64,000 nt of DNA. Origin: Acridotheres tristis. Its lineage: Eukaryota > Chordata > Aves > Passeriformes > Sturnidae. Positions 50,801 to 63,615 of the stretch are shown here, one piece after another. Location: positions 25,894,255 through 25,958,254 of the forward strand of contig CM072919.1 in the NCBI GenBank assembly GCA_037013685.1, given 5' to 3'. The position numbers were made by a program, and so were the translations under genes. The notes beneath the pieces were generated by a model, which saw only the letters and a program-made list of their open reading frames with translations, was not told the origin of the DNA and searched no databases. Each line of letters begins with the position of its first letter. The stretch's first letter is position 1.

Positions 50801-53800
50801 GTTCTTGGATCAAAGGACCTGGGCAGGAATTTGTGCTGGTTGCAAGCTTTCAGATAAAATGTAAATTGGACACAGGTTTTACATTCAAGCAAGATCAGTT
50901 GTTCTCCTCCTGATGCATTGAAATAACTGTAGGGAAGTGCAAGCCTTTGTCAGTGAATGTGATTAGACCCTGGTATGCCTCCAAGTTTTCACACTTTCGT
51001 TTCTTAGCTTTTTCTTTTCCAGCTCTATATAGGTTGTCTCTTCTTTTCCATGGCTGGAAATAGTTGGCCTTTTAGTAGTTTTCCCAGCTGGCATATCCTT
51101 TGTTTGTTCAATCACATTTTATCTATTTTTCCCATTACAGATGGGTGTTATGCCCAGGCTAATGGCCATTGAGCTTCAGATAATTTATCTCTTTACACAA
51201 TACCAAAACTGATCACATAAACTATCTTTTAGGTTATCCCTAGATCCTGAAGTAAAGGATACTCTCACAGCATTATCTTTTGTTCCCTTTTCTTTTTAGC
51301 AAGTAAATTTCCTTTTTTTGACAAGTTTATGGAAAAATTGTATGAACACAAACAAGAAGTAATTATTTAGTAACACACTAAATAGGGAAATGTGGGAAAG
51401 ATAAACAGAAGAGACAATGATCTATCTATAAAGATGACAAGGAATAAATATAAAAAAAGACCACACAAAATACTGTGAATATGTCTTACGATTAATGCCA
51501 TTGACATCTGCAGATCTAAAGTAAGAATTTTAAAAAACTACTTACCATACTGTTCCAGCCTGAAGGGCAGCTGCAAATGTCAGTGCTTTATCAATGTCTT
51601 TGGTAAAAACTGCTGCTGCTAAGCCATAGGTGGTATTATTTGCCCTCTTGATAACCTCATCTACGGTTTTAAATTTCATGATTTGTTGAACAGGTCCAAA
51701 TATCTGTATCAAACACAAGTAAACATATGAAATGAACTAGAATAACTTACTATTTGAAGTAATTTATTAATTTTAAGTTTACTTCTCTCAGATGGCCTTA
51801 TTCCTGAGTTCATTCAGTCAAAGTGAATGAAGTCCTAAATAAATTTTCGTAAACATTTTTGCAATATGAAGAAAGTCAAGATTACCTATTGCAAATAGTT
51901 CATAAACTGATAAACGAGCAATGATTGAATAAATAAACAACCCCAATGATTAAAAGGTACCCATCTTAAATGTAGTTAACATGGTGTCACAGTGTGCTAC
52001 CTATCTATACTGGTTACCAACAAACTCGTGTTTTCTGGACAAGCTCCATTTTTAAAGTCAAGAAAGATTCAATTTTTCCTTCACCTAAGTTTACTATTAG
52101 ACTTTTAACCCTGTAGGTAGCTGCACAACTGAGAATGTATTCCAAGTGAAACAACTAATTCTGCTTTCCACATGGATGTCATATAAGAGAAGAAGCCCTC
52201 AGCTTTGGCTTCCTGCTGCCAATGTTCAGAGTTCTCAGCCAGAGGTGCCCCATGCCCATCCCAGAACACCAACACTGTGCTGGCTGGGGGGACATTACAA
52301 CATCTAACTCATTCTATTTCCATAGACTGTGAGCCTTCTACTTGACTTTAATGCTGGTTCCTAACTAGGGTTGTAAGGATTGATTTCCATAGATCAGAAA
52401 ACCACTGAACATTCCCCCAGTGCTCCAGTTGTGAGCTTCAAAACTCAGACATTCTTTAAACAGTCTTGTTATCCATAGCTTATTTGTTCATTACACTTAA
52501 AATACTGTCAGGGACAGTTCTTGTACTGCTGACGAAAGGGTAACTAATAGAGCTGTGAAAAAAATCATAACTTTATGCTGTTTCCTACTTGAGTCGTAGT
52601 ATGGTGGAACAATCTGAATTCTGTCTCATACAGCTCTATCATGTTTTACAATCTTCTCCCTGTCACAATTAGTTCTAAATGCTGTGGTGTTCGTTTTAAC
52701 TCAGACTGTTGACTCTTGCTGGAAGTAGTATGTTTAGCAGACTGCATCAGCTTTCTAGTATGAAGTAATATAATGGACACCAATTGCAGCCCAATTGCAG
52801 CAGTTATTAAGATAAACATTAAAAAACCACAGTGAAGAGGTCATGACTTGACTTTTGAGTCTTTATGTAGAGAACTAGCTGAGATGGCAGCTCAGCACTC
52901 CCAAATGTCTCTGGTTCCTTCAGACAATCACTGGTGCCCTAGCATTGTCATCTTGGTTGGAACAGTAGCAGATTCCTCAATGATGTGTAGGCACATCTGC
53001 AAACTGATCTAAATTAAATAACCTCACAGAGGCAAAACAAAATGCCTCTGGAAACACAGTCCAACTAGCTTCTCATATTTCAAAGTAGCTGCCTGGTGCA
53101 CACAAGCACCAAGTTAAGTGCTTAGGCAGGGTAAAGTGTTCACAAGTTGTGCCTCCAAGGTTTGCATCTCTGTTACAGGTCACTGTGACTTTGATATGTG
53201 AAATATGAACAGTATAGAGCAATGCAAACAATCCAAATCTCAGCATTTATCTACTGCAGGAGCCTCTGTTGGCAGGGCAGCCTCATATTCCTCTCCCCTC
53301 CTTCAGCAATCTGGTGAAATGGGCACCAGAAAACAACAAAAGAACTTTAAACACCACCAGGATGGAACAACAGGTTTAATGAGAGAGTTTTCATATAGTC
53401 ACTGGACTTTTTAAAGGGATATTTTGTACAGACATTTAAACAGACAACTTCCAGTGAGAGAAGAGACTGCTGAAAATTTATTTACCTCTTCTTTGGCGAT
53501 GCGCATGTCATCCGTAACATTAGAAAATACTGTGGGCTGGATGAAGTAACCCTTGTCTCCCCATGGACCTCCTCCACATTCCAGTTTGGCTCCTTCTTTT
53601 TTCCCACTCTCAATTAGCTCCAGGATTTTATTAAACTGCTCCTTATCAATCTAAATGAAAATATATTTCAGGAATGAAAAAACACACACTGGTAACAGCT
53701 GGTCTTCTAGGTCCCTGTGAGCTGGAGAAAAATATGTTTTTTCTCTGGGGCAATAGTCCACAGTGAATACACCTATGATAGATACAGTGATAGCTACAGG

Positions 53801-56800
53801 CTATCTTTTTTTTCCCACTTAGAAAGAATTACTCAAAGTATGACAAGGAATCTGAAGACAAAGGGAGATATTTAACCTAATTACTGTAAAAGAAATGCAG
53901 ATACATCCCATGCTTACAATTACAATCTCATTAAATGGGATCATACCAGTTCTAAAAGCAGTAACTTTTACAATCTGTAAAACAGCTAACCTTCAGCTAA
54001 AGGTTGCTAGGGAGAAAAATAAATCAAAAAAGGTAAATTATGAGACTGGAGGAGAAAAGAGTCTTTATGCTCATTCAAATATTTTCATTATTGCTTTTTT
54101 CACATGTTTAACTTCCTTAATTTTTCAGTAGGAGTGTATTTACATCTGTCATCTAAAGTGTTAACAAGAAATTCAAACTCAGTAAAGCCACAATAGTATG
54201 AGGGAGGATTTCTGTTAATTTTATATTAACTGTACACCAGACAAAATTTTTTTTGAAGTTTACTTTTTTGAATTTTCCCGCCCGTTGACTTTTAAATCTT
54301 TTCAGCTGAATTTATTATCTTGTACAAAACATATTCCAGGATATCAAAATGATATTTTTAAATTTCTCAAATCTTGTGTGGCTTGGAGTGCATTTGTTTC
54401 CAGTATATTTACCTTTATTACTCAAAATGATTGTAATAACTAATAAAGAATACTCTGTCAAATGCTTGGGAATGAGTGGTTTTGTCTCCTATTTTTCTTT
54501 GTCTCTACTACAGCACTCTTATTCCATGATTTTGTTTCATATCCTGCAGTATAAGCTGATGTGGGAATAAGACTAGATGAGAACTATTGTAACAGTGCTC
54601 TGAAGTGACCTACTGAGTTCACAGCATTGTGATAGCAATACTTTTTAATGCTGCATTTTAACACTGATTTGATGGGAATGCTGTTGGTATAATCTTTTAA
54701 CAAAAAGAGGGAAAAAGAGACTTCTTGCATTTTAATTGCGTGGTATTCTAAAACTGAGAGCAGCATAATAAAAGTCTTGTGCATTGAAAAAGGGGAAAAG
54801 ATATTGAAACTCTTATTTCTTCAAGATAGTAACTTATAAGGGCACTATCTGAATGAAAAATTAGCAAGCTCTAAAGTGACATGGGTGATTGTACTTGCAC
54901 TTTTACTTGCATTTGAGCTTTCTCAAAGCATTTTAGTTTTTTATAATTGTTCCCCTTCAATAATAAAAAACAAACTAGAAAGGATGAAAATACTTTGGGC
55001 CTATGATACTGGCACAAACAACAATCATTGTGATTTCTTCCTCCTTGTACTCCAGACTAACCTCTACAAAACTGTACTTAACCTTGAAACTACTGCAACA
55101 GTAGGTTTAGAAAGACATTAAATTATGATGTCATGACAGGATTATGCTGGAAATCTGTACTATTACTCACTTGAGGGCCTTGCTGTACACCAGGCTTCAA
55201 AGGATCCCCAAGGGTGTACTTCTTTGCTCTTTCAATGCTCCTGCGAACAAACTCATCATAAATAGGCTCTTCCACAAAAATCCTAGATCCTGCTATACAA
55301 CACTGTCCCTGGTGATAGAATAGACCAATATGGGCAAATTCCACAGCAGCGTCCACTGCAACAAAATACAGAGTTTGTCAGATCATAGATCTGAATTGTC
55401 ACACCATAAATTCTTTACTAACCTTTGTCACCCATCTAATTTCCTTTTCTAGCACTTTTTATTTTTATGGCCATTTAAAACAAAGATATACAACCATTTA
55501 CTTATGTCCTAACTACCTTCCTCAAGAGGATCATAGTACACCTAGCTGAACACACATTCAGATAATCTATGGGAAATGTAGATTTAACATTATTTACCCT
55601 GTCAGGAGTACTAAGAAGAGTATTCATACAGAAAGTTAATGAACCTGTTTAATATCCTTCTATCTGCTTTTCATTCTGCATTCATATTTCATTAGGATGA
55701 TCATTAATTACATTAAGAGTGAACAGGTTGTCAGCAGTCATATCTATTCAGGAGCCATCACTTTTGATGGCAATCTAACTTAAAATTATGGCATGATCAG
55801 AATACCTTAAAAATTACTTATTTTTTGAAAAACTTCAAATAATTTACTGACAAAGAAAGGAAAAATCACATTGGAATTGCAATAGTAGTAGTTCATATAA
55901 TAAACTTGCTACTAACAGTCTGCATCTGCAAATATAATGTTAGGACTTTTTCCTCCAAGTTCCAAGGTAACTCTCTTCAGATTGCTCTTCCCTGCTGCTT
56001 CTTTAATCAGTTTGCCAACCTAAAAGACAGGGAGAGGACAGCTTAAAGTCAAAAAGTTCTTAATGACCTCACCTCTATAATACTTTTCTGATTTTCTCAA
56101 AAATTAAAATCAGTTAAGAGGTTTCTACTATCCTAGTAATAAATTAGAAAATAAGTTAAGAAAAAAACAACTGAAAAGAGTGAGGGTACAGGGGTCTTTT
56201 ACCCTATGAACTGGAAATGTTTTCTAGAAGTTTCCCCCGGTAGTGTTAACTGCCAAAGATACATGGTGGATTTTGTTTACTATCACTCTACTTCCATGTA
56301 TCCCTAACCTAAAGCAGGTACAAGTTGCTGCTCCACCAGTTACTCCCGTTAGCTTAAAATTCCTTGGTTTTATGCATGACAAGGCTCTTTAATGCACAAA
56401 ATTTATGAGACAATCTACATTGGCTGCATGGACACTCTCCTAGATGAATGAAGAGGAGGAAATAGAGACTGTAGGCTAGAACCCCTATCCTGCTTTTTTT
56501 CTACTGATGACATGATTAAAGGAACTAATTGCTATGAATTGGCCTGGAAAAATTGTGAAGGAAGAATCTGCTTGTAGCTCTTGTGGCTTTGGTCTCTAAC
56601 GTGTGCCTAGCAACCATCAGGCTGTAACTTCCTCCCTCTGTCAGCCTTCCTGCCATCATTTCTCATTGCTAAATTGCACTGATAGAAGAGAACAGTCACC
56701 AAACTGTAGAACACACTCTCTGGTCCATCTGCCTTTGGAGGGTTACTGGGTACTGGGAGCTGTAGTTGTCACTATCTATTGGGAACATCTGTGGGATATT

Positions 56801-59800
56801 TCTCAGATGTCAGGGTTTTGAATTGTTTTCATTTCCCAGTACTGTAGAGCTGAAGGTTTCTGAGAGTAAACATAGCTCTTGCACTCAGTGTGTACTGATC
56901 CCTGACATGAGGTGATGATATTTATCTTTGGAGTCTACATCCAAGAAGTTAAGAGACCAGATGGCAGCTTTTCCATTTAGCATGCATGTGGACAGACAAT
57001 ATAATGAACTGTATCAAGGATATAGCTAATCCCTAATCCTACATATAGCTTGCAATGAGAAATCTTCAATTATAGCACTCACAGTTCTTCAGAGTGAAGG
57101 TTAGGGCAAATTAACAATGACCTTCCTTTTAAACAGATACATATTCAAACACTCTTCTAAGACCACCCAGATGGTACTAAGTATCACTGAAATACCAAAA
57201 ATCTGTCACCTCACCTAAATGTGTGCAGACCAAAGGATGAGATTTCCTCTATACCTTCCTGTCATACCATTGTTATTAAACTTAAAGATAACAGAACTTC
57301 TTAAAAAAAAAAAAAGATTTAAACAATATTATGAAAAAGTTTTGGTTTAAATGAGTAAGACTTAAAATACCCTTGGTATACTAGAGCCCACTGTATCTCA
57401 TGGACTGCCTTTGTTTGAAGGGCTTTCCAGAAATACAAACATTGTTTAAATATGTTTAAAGTTAATAATAACCAACAAATCATTAAACAGACTTTGTTTA
57501 ACAAACCAGCAGCCATAAGAAAGAAGAGAGTTAAAACAATTACACAGAATAAGTTAAATCATTAAATCATTGCTGGGAATCAGAGGGGCACATTTCCTGC
57601 TTATATTTTCTTGCATCCATTGTAGTACCTCTGTAGAGCCTGTGAAAGCTACTTTATCTATATCCATGTGATGAGAAATTGCTGCTCCAGCGGTGGGTCC
57701 AAAGCCTGGCACAATATTCACTACTCCAGGTGGAAATCCTGCCTGAATTGAAAGAAAGAATCCTGTAAATTTGGGGAAGGATTATAACTAGAAGAACACG
57801 GGTCACATGGTCTTACTTCCCTTTTCAGTACTTCAGCATCTTTTCTTAGCCACATATTTATTCTCAGCCCTTGAGTCCCAAAAGATTTAATTCTCATATG
57901 ATTTATGCTCTCTTTCTTTCACTTGTCTTTTAGGTTATTGAACTACCATTCAATATTCACTATTTTTTTTTCTCCAAAGAACATGTTACTATAGTTCTTT
58001 GTCAGTGCCATTTCTGAAGAAATACTTTTAAAATTTTCTCATTCAGATGCATAAAGAAATATTGCTTACTTTCATATCTGCTTTATTAAAACTGTTTGAA
58101 TCAATATATGTGCTTGCTGGCTTCTGCACATTAATATCCATGCTAGATGGAATTTAATTGCTACTGAAATTCTGTTAAGAAAAATGATGGAAATCTGGAT
58201 GTAGATTGAAAGTACAGTGGGAAACATGAAAGTTTACAGCAGAAAAGCGGCAGATCAGCTACCAAGCATGAAAAAGCAGGCTGCAATATGCACAGTTTCA
58301 ATATCTTGTGCATTTTTATGCAAATAAGATTTTCCTGTGGTTCAAAACAAATGCATTGTTTCCCATAAATCCTGTATTAAATATGTTCCATTCACAGCAA
58401 AATGAGCTATTTTCTTCCAGCAGCTTGTCAGGCAAACTCCAGGGATGTGCGAAGAGCAGGAATTTTGTTGGTGTATGAAGCAGCTGCACAATCTCAATGA
58501 CACTTGCAGAGCAAAAATAGAATTAAAATATCAAGTAGATCAATTATCACTTCTATAAGTCTCTTTACAGCACTAAACAGGACTTTGGAATTATATGCAG
58601 AAGCTCCACAGTTTTTGGAAAACTGAATATCAGGTGGTGAGTTGGAGCACCTAAAACTCATGTCATGCATTTTGGATATCAGGTTGTTACTTTTGTTTAA
58701 GCAACTTTTATTCCTTGCAGTTTCATGATCAGATACATTCTGTCAAAGCTTGCTATGTTCATTTAATTTTCCAGATAAATATTTACCCTGAAATTTATGA
58801 GATAATGAGGTTCTTTCCATTTGCTTAGCATTGTGTTTCTTACTTAATTTGTGTAGAGAAGTAGAGAAGTCTCACTTTGAGCATTTAATTTCCATGTTTG
58901 TTTTAGGAGCTTTTCCCTATATAGTAGTAAGTGAGCCTTGTGAGTGCTATTAAGCAAGATAGTGAAGGTTACCAGAAGTGACTACATTTTTTTTTTTTTT
59001 TTAAAGAGGACATTTGGGAACTAGAAAGTTAAATTAGGCCTTCAGGTATTTTCACAAATCTAAAGCAGCTATTGAAGTGATCAGTGACAGGAATTTGGAG
59101 TCCAATTTTATTTTATATTTTAGATACTTATCACATTCTCACTTCTGAGCTTTCCTTTCAAGAAATCAGAATATTAGAACATTAGAATAGATATTTCATT
59201 AGATCATAACAGAATTGAGTAACTTTCCCTATAAAGTTACTTTTTGCAACGAAATACACTTTCAGATACTTATTGTTAAAAATTAATGGGGAAGGTTTCT
59301 CTGATATTTTTTAAAGCTATTCCTCCTCCCCAATGTTATCTAATAGCATTTACTATCTGTTGCAATAACAGCAGGACTTAGGTCCATCCTGATAATCATT
59401 TAGTTTCTGTGTAATATTAACGCAGAATCAGTCAGTATGTTCTGCTGAGTCACTATTTTAATGCAGAATTATAAAATATGCCAAGTCATTTCCATTTAAA
59501 CTCTGAAAGGTCACTGCACTGGTGATTACTGACATCTGTGCCAACCTTTGAAACATCTTAGATTGTATTTGTTGATTTTACTGGGAAGAAAGCTTAACTG
59601 TTTTACTGTTCTGTTTGGATGTTTGCTGGACTGGGAACAATAGTTAGCCTTGGAGACAATAACTTTCTGAAGAAACTGGCACACTCAGGAGCACAAAGTG
59701 TCTTCTCACAGCTGCTGTGTGAAGAGAATTCACAGATTTGGCAGCAGTCATCAGCTTGATTTTACAGCTCCCTGTTAATAGTAAACTTAGGCGGATGAAA

Positions 59801-62800
59801 ACTTTGTTCAGTTAAAAAAAAAACAAAAAAAAAAAAGCTGTACAAACAGGTTCTTTTATGTGATAACTATGCTAATAAAGTCATTGCCTCTCACTTCCAA
59901 GTACTCTGCACTTGACTCCTTGATTGCCTTTCACTTTGAAAGGTACTATGCTTTTGTAATACAAATATATTTGCTAAAGAATGGAGTTCACTAAACTGTT
60001 GTGGGGTTTTTTGTGTGTGTACTAGGATGAAAGATATGCATGCTTTTGCCCTGGCTTGGCTTCACTGGTTTACAGCAAAGTAAGTTCCACAGTGCAAGGC
60101 TAGGCATACAATGAGTCTGTCTTATATTACCTTTGTGGCATTTCGGCTGCAGTATACTCTTACATTTCTGAGAGGTGCAAATAACTCTGTTGTTGGTGAC
60201 TTACCTCTTTAATTAAGGATCCCATGTAAAGGGCACTGAGTGGAGTTTGTTCTGCTGGTTTGACAACCACCGTGTTTCCACAACAAAGGGCAGGGGCAAT
60301 CTTCCAGATGAACATAACCAATGGGAAGTTCCACTGAAAGACAGATGAGAAAGTGTATCCTATTTCTAATACATCACCAGAATACCTCAGCTTTTTCTAT
60401 TATAATAGTGCAAATTTTCAACTGGGTGGTTGAACTCTTTGTTGAACTCCTTTTAGAATGAAGATGTTTTGAAAAAACATTTGGTAAGCCAGGTAATACA
60501 AAGACTGGGTATTTTTGTGTATGTACAAGTCCAGGGGATCCAAGGTTTTAGTTACAAGCTCAAGAGACAATGAGTGTACTCCTTTAACAACGTATTACAG
60601 GCAGTTGGATTAGTGGCCCAATTGGGAGTTTTGCTATCTTAAATGGTCACATCCATCATCAATTCAGTTTTCTAAGGGAGACAAGGTAATAACACATAAT
60701 GCTGCTCCTGCCCTCTCCCCTGAAGGTTTCTCTGGCAGCTCTCTGTTGTGGGCAGTTCAGACAGACTGAAGAGTGGGTGAATGCTTTGGATCTCATGTTC
60801 TGCAGTATGAGGGACAACATGACCAGGGGAAAACAACTTTGTCCCTTTGAGAATATTTTCAATAGTTTGGGTAGCACTGAGGCCATGAGTCTCAGCTCAA
60901 GACCTTTTTGAAATGCGGAAAAAGGCAGTTAAGAGTTACCTATTATGTCAGAAAGCCTCAGAGGAATATACATGCAACATTTCTTTTTTCCTCTTCTAGA
61001 CTCCTTTTAGACTCACCCCAGTCCCAAAAATAATGGGAGCATAAATGACATAAAGTAGGGATTACAGTTTTCTGCACATTCACTGTTAAAGTGGAACTGC
61101 ATAAGTGAAAGGAAGTAGAAATGGTGAGCTATCAAAAGTGGTTTGCAACATATATATAGTCCTCACAATTTTGGTTAATATAGAAACCTGCAGTCTGCTG
61201 GTTCATATTTCAATGGAGACAATAGGAAGATATATTCAGAAATACTGAACATTTTATAAGGGAGTTCGTTGCTTGTACTTACTGCTGCTTGTACTTCCAG
61301 GAGATAATTATATTTTAAATGGCCACATTTAGTGTTTCTAGCTCTTTAGCATAGCTTGACTGTTTTACTTGAAATGTCTTATGTCTGACCTTCAAGAGGG
61401 TCTAAACCAGCAGTTTCCCAAGCTCTTCTAGAGACTGGATATAAACATATTTAAGCAGTGTTCTCCAAATCAATGTGGTGGTCTACAGATATAGCACATT
61501 TTCAAGATCAGGCTAAAGATATCAGGAACATGAACAGGACCCACATATCTGAGCAGACCTTATAGACGATGATTTTTTCAGAATCTATTGAGTTGTCAAG
61601 CAGGTCAGGAGAGGCTGCTCATAACTACTGTGCAAGGGGGTGGATGGTTTAGGAGTTTAGGAGGGCCTAGTGGATACAACTATTTTCACAGACACACACC
61701 AAAACTATATAGACTTCACAAATAAATTTAGAAATTGAGCTCCTCAAGTGTTTGAATGATCAGACTTTGGCAGACCTTTTGAAAATTCAGTTAAAAAGAG
61801 TGAGTTCAAAACTGGGAATTTAGATGTGCCAAACAGGAGCTTTATTGGACACATTCTTTGTGTTTTAACTTGTACCATCATCATGGTCCATGGGTCTTAG
61901 CCATAACAAAGATCCAGCTGTACAGATCTGAATGCTGTACAGAGCAGAACAGATATTCTAGATGTTAAAGTGCTTATTTTTTATAGGCTTATAGGTGTAA
62001 ACATTATAAATATTACAGTCTCCTACATGTTTGTTTCTATTTCTTCAGTTTCAACAAAACACAATTCCATTTTCCAAATTATTTCATCAGTCAAACTTTT
62101 AAGATTTATTTTCTTTCCATATACAAGGGGGAGAGGGACAAGGCTGGACCAAAGTGATACATCACAAACTGATGAATCAGAATTACAGTATTCAGGATAG
62201 TCTCTATCTTTCAGGACCTGAAACATTCTGGTTAGTAACGTTTCACAAATGCACTTGAATAGGCAAAATTTCAAAAGAAATTTCCATTTGTTACAAGGAA
62301 CATTTGTGTTTACATAAATGTTTCCAACTTACAGGAATAATTTGGCCACACACCCCAATAGGCTCATGTCTTGTAAATGTAAAAAAGTTTCCATCTGTGG
62401 GAAAAAGAAATAAGTTAGGCATTTAGACAAAGAAGAGAGGAATAGTTTGTGAGAAACAGTTAAATCAGAAAGATGATAAAGTAGGGTACCAAACTTATCT
62501 GGATACAATTTTACTTAAAAATGATATTTTCAAAATCTTAACTATGCAAAAAGCCATAAAGTACATCTGGATTCAATGTCTACTTTCTTCATAGCTCCAA
62601 GGTTTGATATTTCCAATCTGACTGTCTTTTTGCAGTGACAACCCTTCTTCTCAATATGTTATGCACAGCACACCAATCAGCATTCCTCATTTATTTTTTC
62701 TTTTATCACCTTTTTTTTTCTTTCAAAAACTTCTCTTTTAAATCCTAGGTACATATCAGACATTTTTTAATATTAAATCTTAGCTTAAATTAAATCCATT

Positions 62801-63615
62801 AAATATAAAATTCTCTTTGATTCAAATAAATATGTGTTCCATTAAACCTAGTACAGAAGTCTACATGAGGCAAAAGAGTTGGAAGTATTTATCACTCCAG
62901 TTTTCCTTAATTCCTTCTTTATTACCTTTTCCTAATTCCTTCTTTATTACCATTCTTTTCTTTGTCTTTCTGAGAGAAGGTAGCTAGAGCGACAATGTTT
63001 TCATAGAGACGCTTAATGGGAAAGGGAATGGAATGAAATTTTAGCAAATGCTGTTTCCTCATTCCTTTCTCTTAGTACTTTTGTGAATACATTATCCAGT
63101 CACTGAAGTAAATATTACTGCTTTGTGCTAATCTTTGCTTAAATATGTAGACACCCAGGTGTCACTACTGTAGTTTTGTATAAACTGTGCATTGCTGCAC
63201 AAAAGTAGCCTACCACATTTTTTAGATGTACATACAGGTTAAATTTTTTTTGGTCCATAAACAATACACGTTAGTAGTGTATAGAACAAGAAATAAATGT
63301 GAAGACCTACACTAAATGTTTAAACTGAGAACTATGACAGGCCTTTAATAACTTATCTTAAAAACTTTCTAAAATAGTTTCCATTTTAGGTATTTTCTGT
63401 GTTGCACAACTTTTAGATAAAAGTCAGCTATTTACAGCTTGTGTTGGCCTCAGTTCTGTAGTTTTTTTATCTCGAAACTACTCACCCATTGGAACAGTAC
63501 GTCCATGGATTTTATCAGCCCAGCCTGCACAGTAGCGTAAAGTTTTGATACAGGCACCCAAATCCATTAGATAGGCAGTGGAAAAGAGCTTCCCACCATC
63601 AATGGTTTCCATTGT
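47806..63615 (-). CDS. ALDH1A1: ALDH1A1, retinal dehydrogenase 1 (exons 4-13)
   Basis: Cytosolic NAD-dependent aldehyde dehydrogenase, a homotetramer, that oxidises retinaldehyde to retinoic acid and detoxifies other aldehydes. Ten exons, 5' to 3' on the - strand: 63615-63486, 62394-62333, 60333-60205, 57742-57629, 56019-55917, 55355-55171, 53650-53486, 51703-51546, 50032-49958, 47878-47806. They join in frame to 397 residues; adding about 104 missing residues gives the family length of 501. Active-site parts: WNFP (Asn170), KPAEQTP, FTGSTEVG in the NAD fold, LELGGKSP (Glu269), GQCC (Cys303), EEIFGP and [17 protein letters not shown]1A1 is favoured over ALDH1A2/1A3 by [18 protein letters not shown] and the TMC1 neighbour. 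Introns carry no gene and no clear transposon; one short tandem duplication is listed. Confidence 0.96.
49958..50032 (-). CDS. ALDH1A1: ALDH1A1 exon 12
   Basis: Acceptor TATTCTTCCAG, donor GAAAT|GTAAGT. Encodes (W)[24 protein letters not shown] and two bases of Met. It is the substrate-tunnel and oligomer-contact stretch. The split codon yields Met where human ALDH1A1 has Leu and ALDH1A2 has Met. Confidence 0.95.
51546..51703 (-). CDS. ALDH1A1: ALDH1A1 exon 11
   Basis: Acceptor TTTGATACAG, donor TATG|GTAAGT. Encodes [20 protein letters not shown] onward to ALQAGTV and two bases of Trp. With the EE ending exon 10 it forms EEIFGP, the NAD ribose contact. Confidence 0.95.
53486..53650 (-). CDS. 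ALDH1A1: ALDH1A1 exon 10
   Basis: Acceptor TTTCATTTAG, donor GAG|GTAAAT, 55 whole codons. Encodes [20 protein letters not shown] onward to [24 protein letters not shown] matches human ALDH1A1 nearly residue for residue. Confidence 0.95.
55171..55355 (-). CDS. ALDH1A1: ALDH1A1 exon 9 (catalytic cysteine)
   Basis: Acceptor TTTTGTTGCAG, donor CAA|GTGAGT. Encodes (L)[19 protein letters not shown] onward to GVQQGPQ. The second Cys of GQCC is the catalytic nucleophile (Cys303 in human numbering). Confidence 0.96.
55917..56019 (-). CDS. ALDH1A1: ALDH1A1 exon 8 (catalytic glutamate)
   Basis: Acceptor CTGTCTTTTAG, donor GACT|GTTAGT. Encodes [20 protein letters not shown] then [14 protein letters not shown] and one base of Leu. 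The Glu of LELGG is the general base (Glu269). [10 protein letters not shown] is as in ALDH1A2; human ALDH1A1 has SPCIVLADAD. Confidence 0.95.
57629..57742 (-). CDS. ALDH1A1: ALDH1A1 exon 7
   Basis: Acceptor CTTTCAATTCAG, donor GAG|GTACTA (weaker than the others). Encodes 38 codons [20 protein letters not shown] onward to VAFTGSTE, the dinucleotide-binding stretch; VG of FTGSTEVG comes from exon 8. Confidence 0.95.
60205..60333 (-). CDS. ALDH1A1: ALDH1A1 exon 6
   Basis: Acceptor CTGTCTTTCAG, donor GAG|GTAAGT. Encodes 43 codons [20 protein letters not shown] onward to SLIKE. The Asn of WNFP stabilises the thiohemiacetal oxyanion. [10 protein letters not shown] and LSALYMG are the ALDH1A2-like forms. 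Confidence 0.95.
62333..62394 (-). CDS. ALDH1A1: ALDH1A1 exon 5
   Basis: Acceptor TTTTTCCCACAG, donor CCT|GTAAGT. Encodes (D)[20 protein letters not shown], 62 nt. GNFF is the ALDH1A1 form; ALDH1A2 has GDYF. Confidence 0.94.
62901..62951. repeat. Short tandem duplication, about 25-26 bp x 2
   Basis: TTTTCCTTAATTCCTTCTTT continuing ATTACC, then TTTTCCTAATTCCTTCTTTA continuing TTACC. The copies differ by a one-base indel. Located in ALDH1A1 intron 4. Confidence 0.85.
63486..63615 (-). CDS. ALDH1A1: ALDH1A1 exon 4
   Basis: Acceptor TTGTCTACAG, donor ATGG|GTGAGT. Encodes [20 protein letters not shown] onward to GRTVPM and one base of Asp. [13 protein letters not shown] is a strong ALDH1A signature. 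It is the first exon seen from the right; 63616-64000 is intron 3 with nothing else recognised. Confidence 0.95.

Noticed and set aside
47806..63615. Identification of the - strand gene as ALDH1A2
   Set aside because: ALDH1A2-like residues occur in patches only; exons 4, 5, 9, 10 and 11 match ALDH1A1, and ALDH1A2 does not neighbour TMC1.
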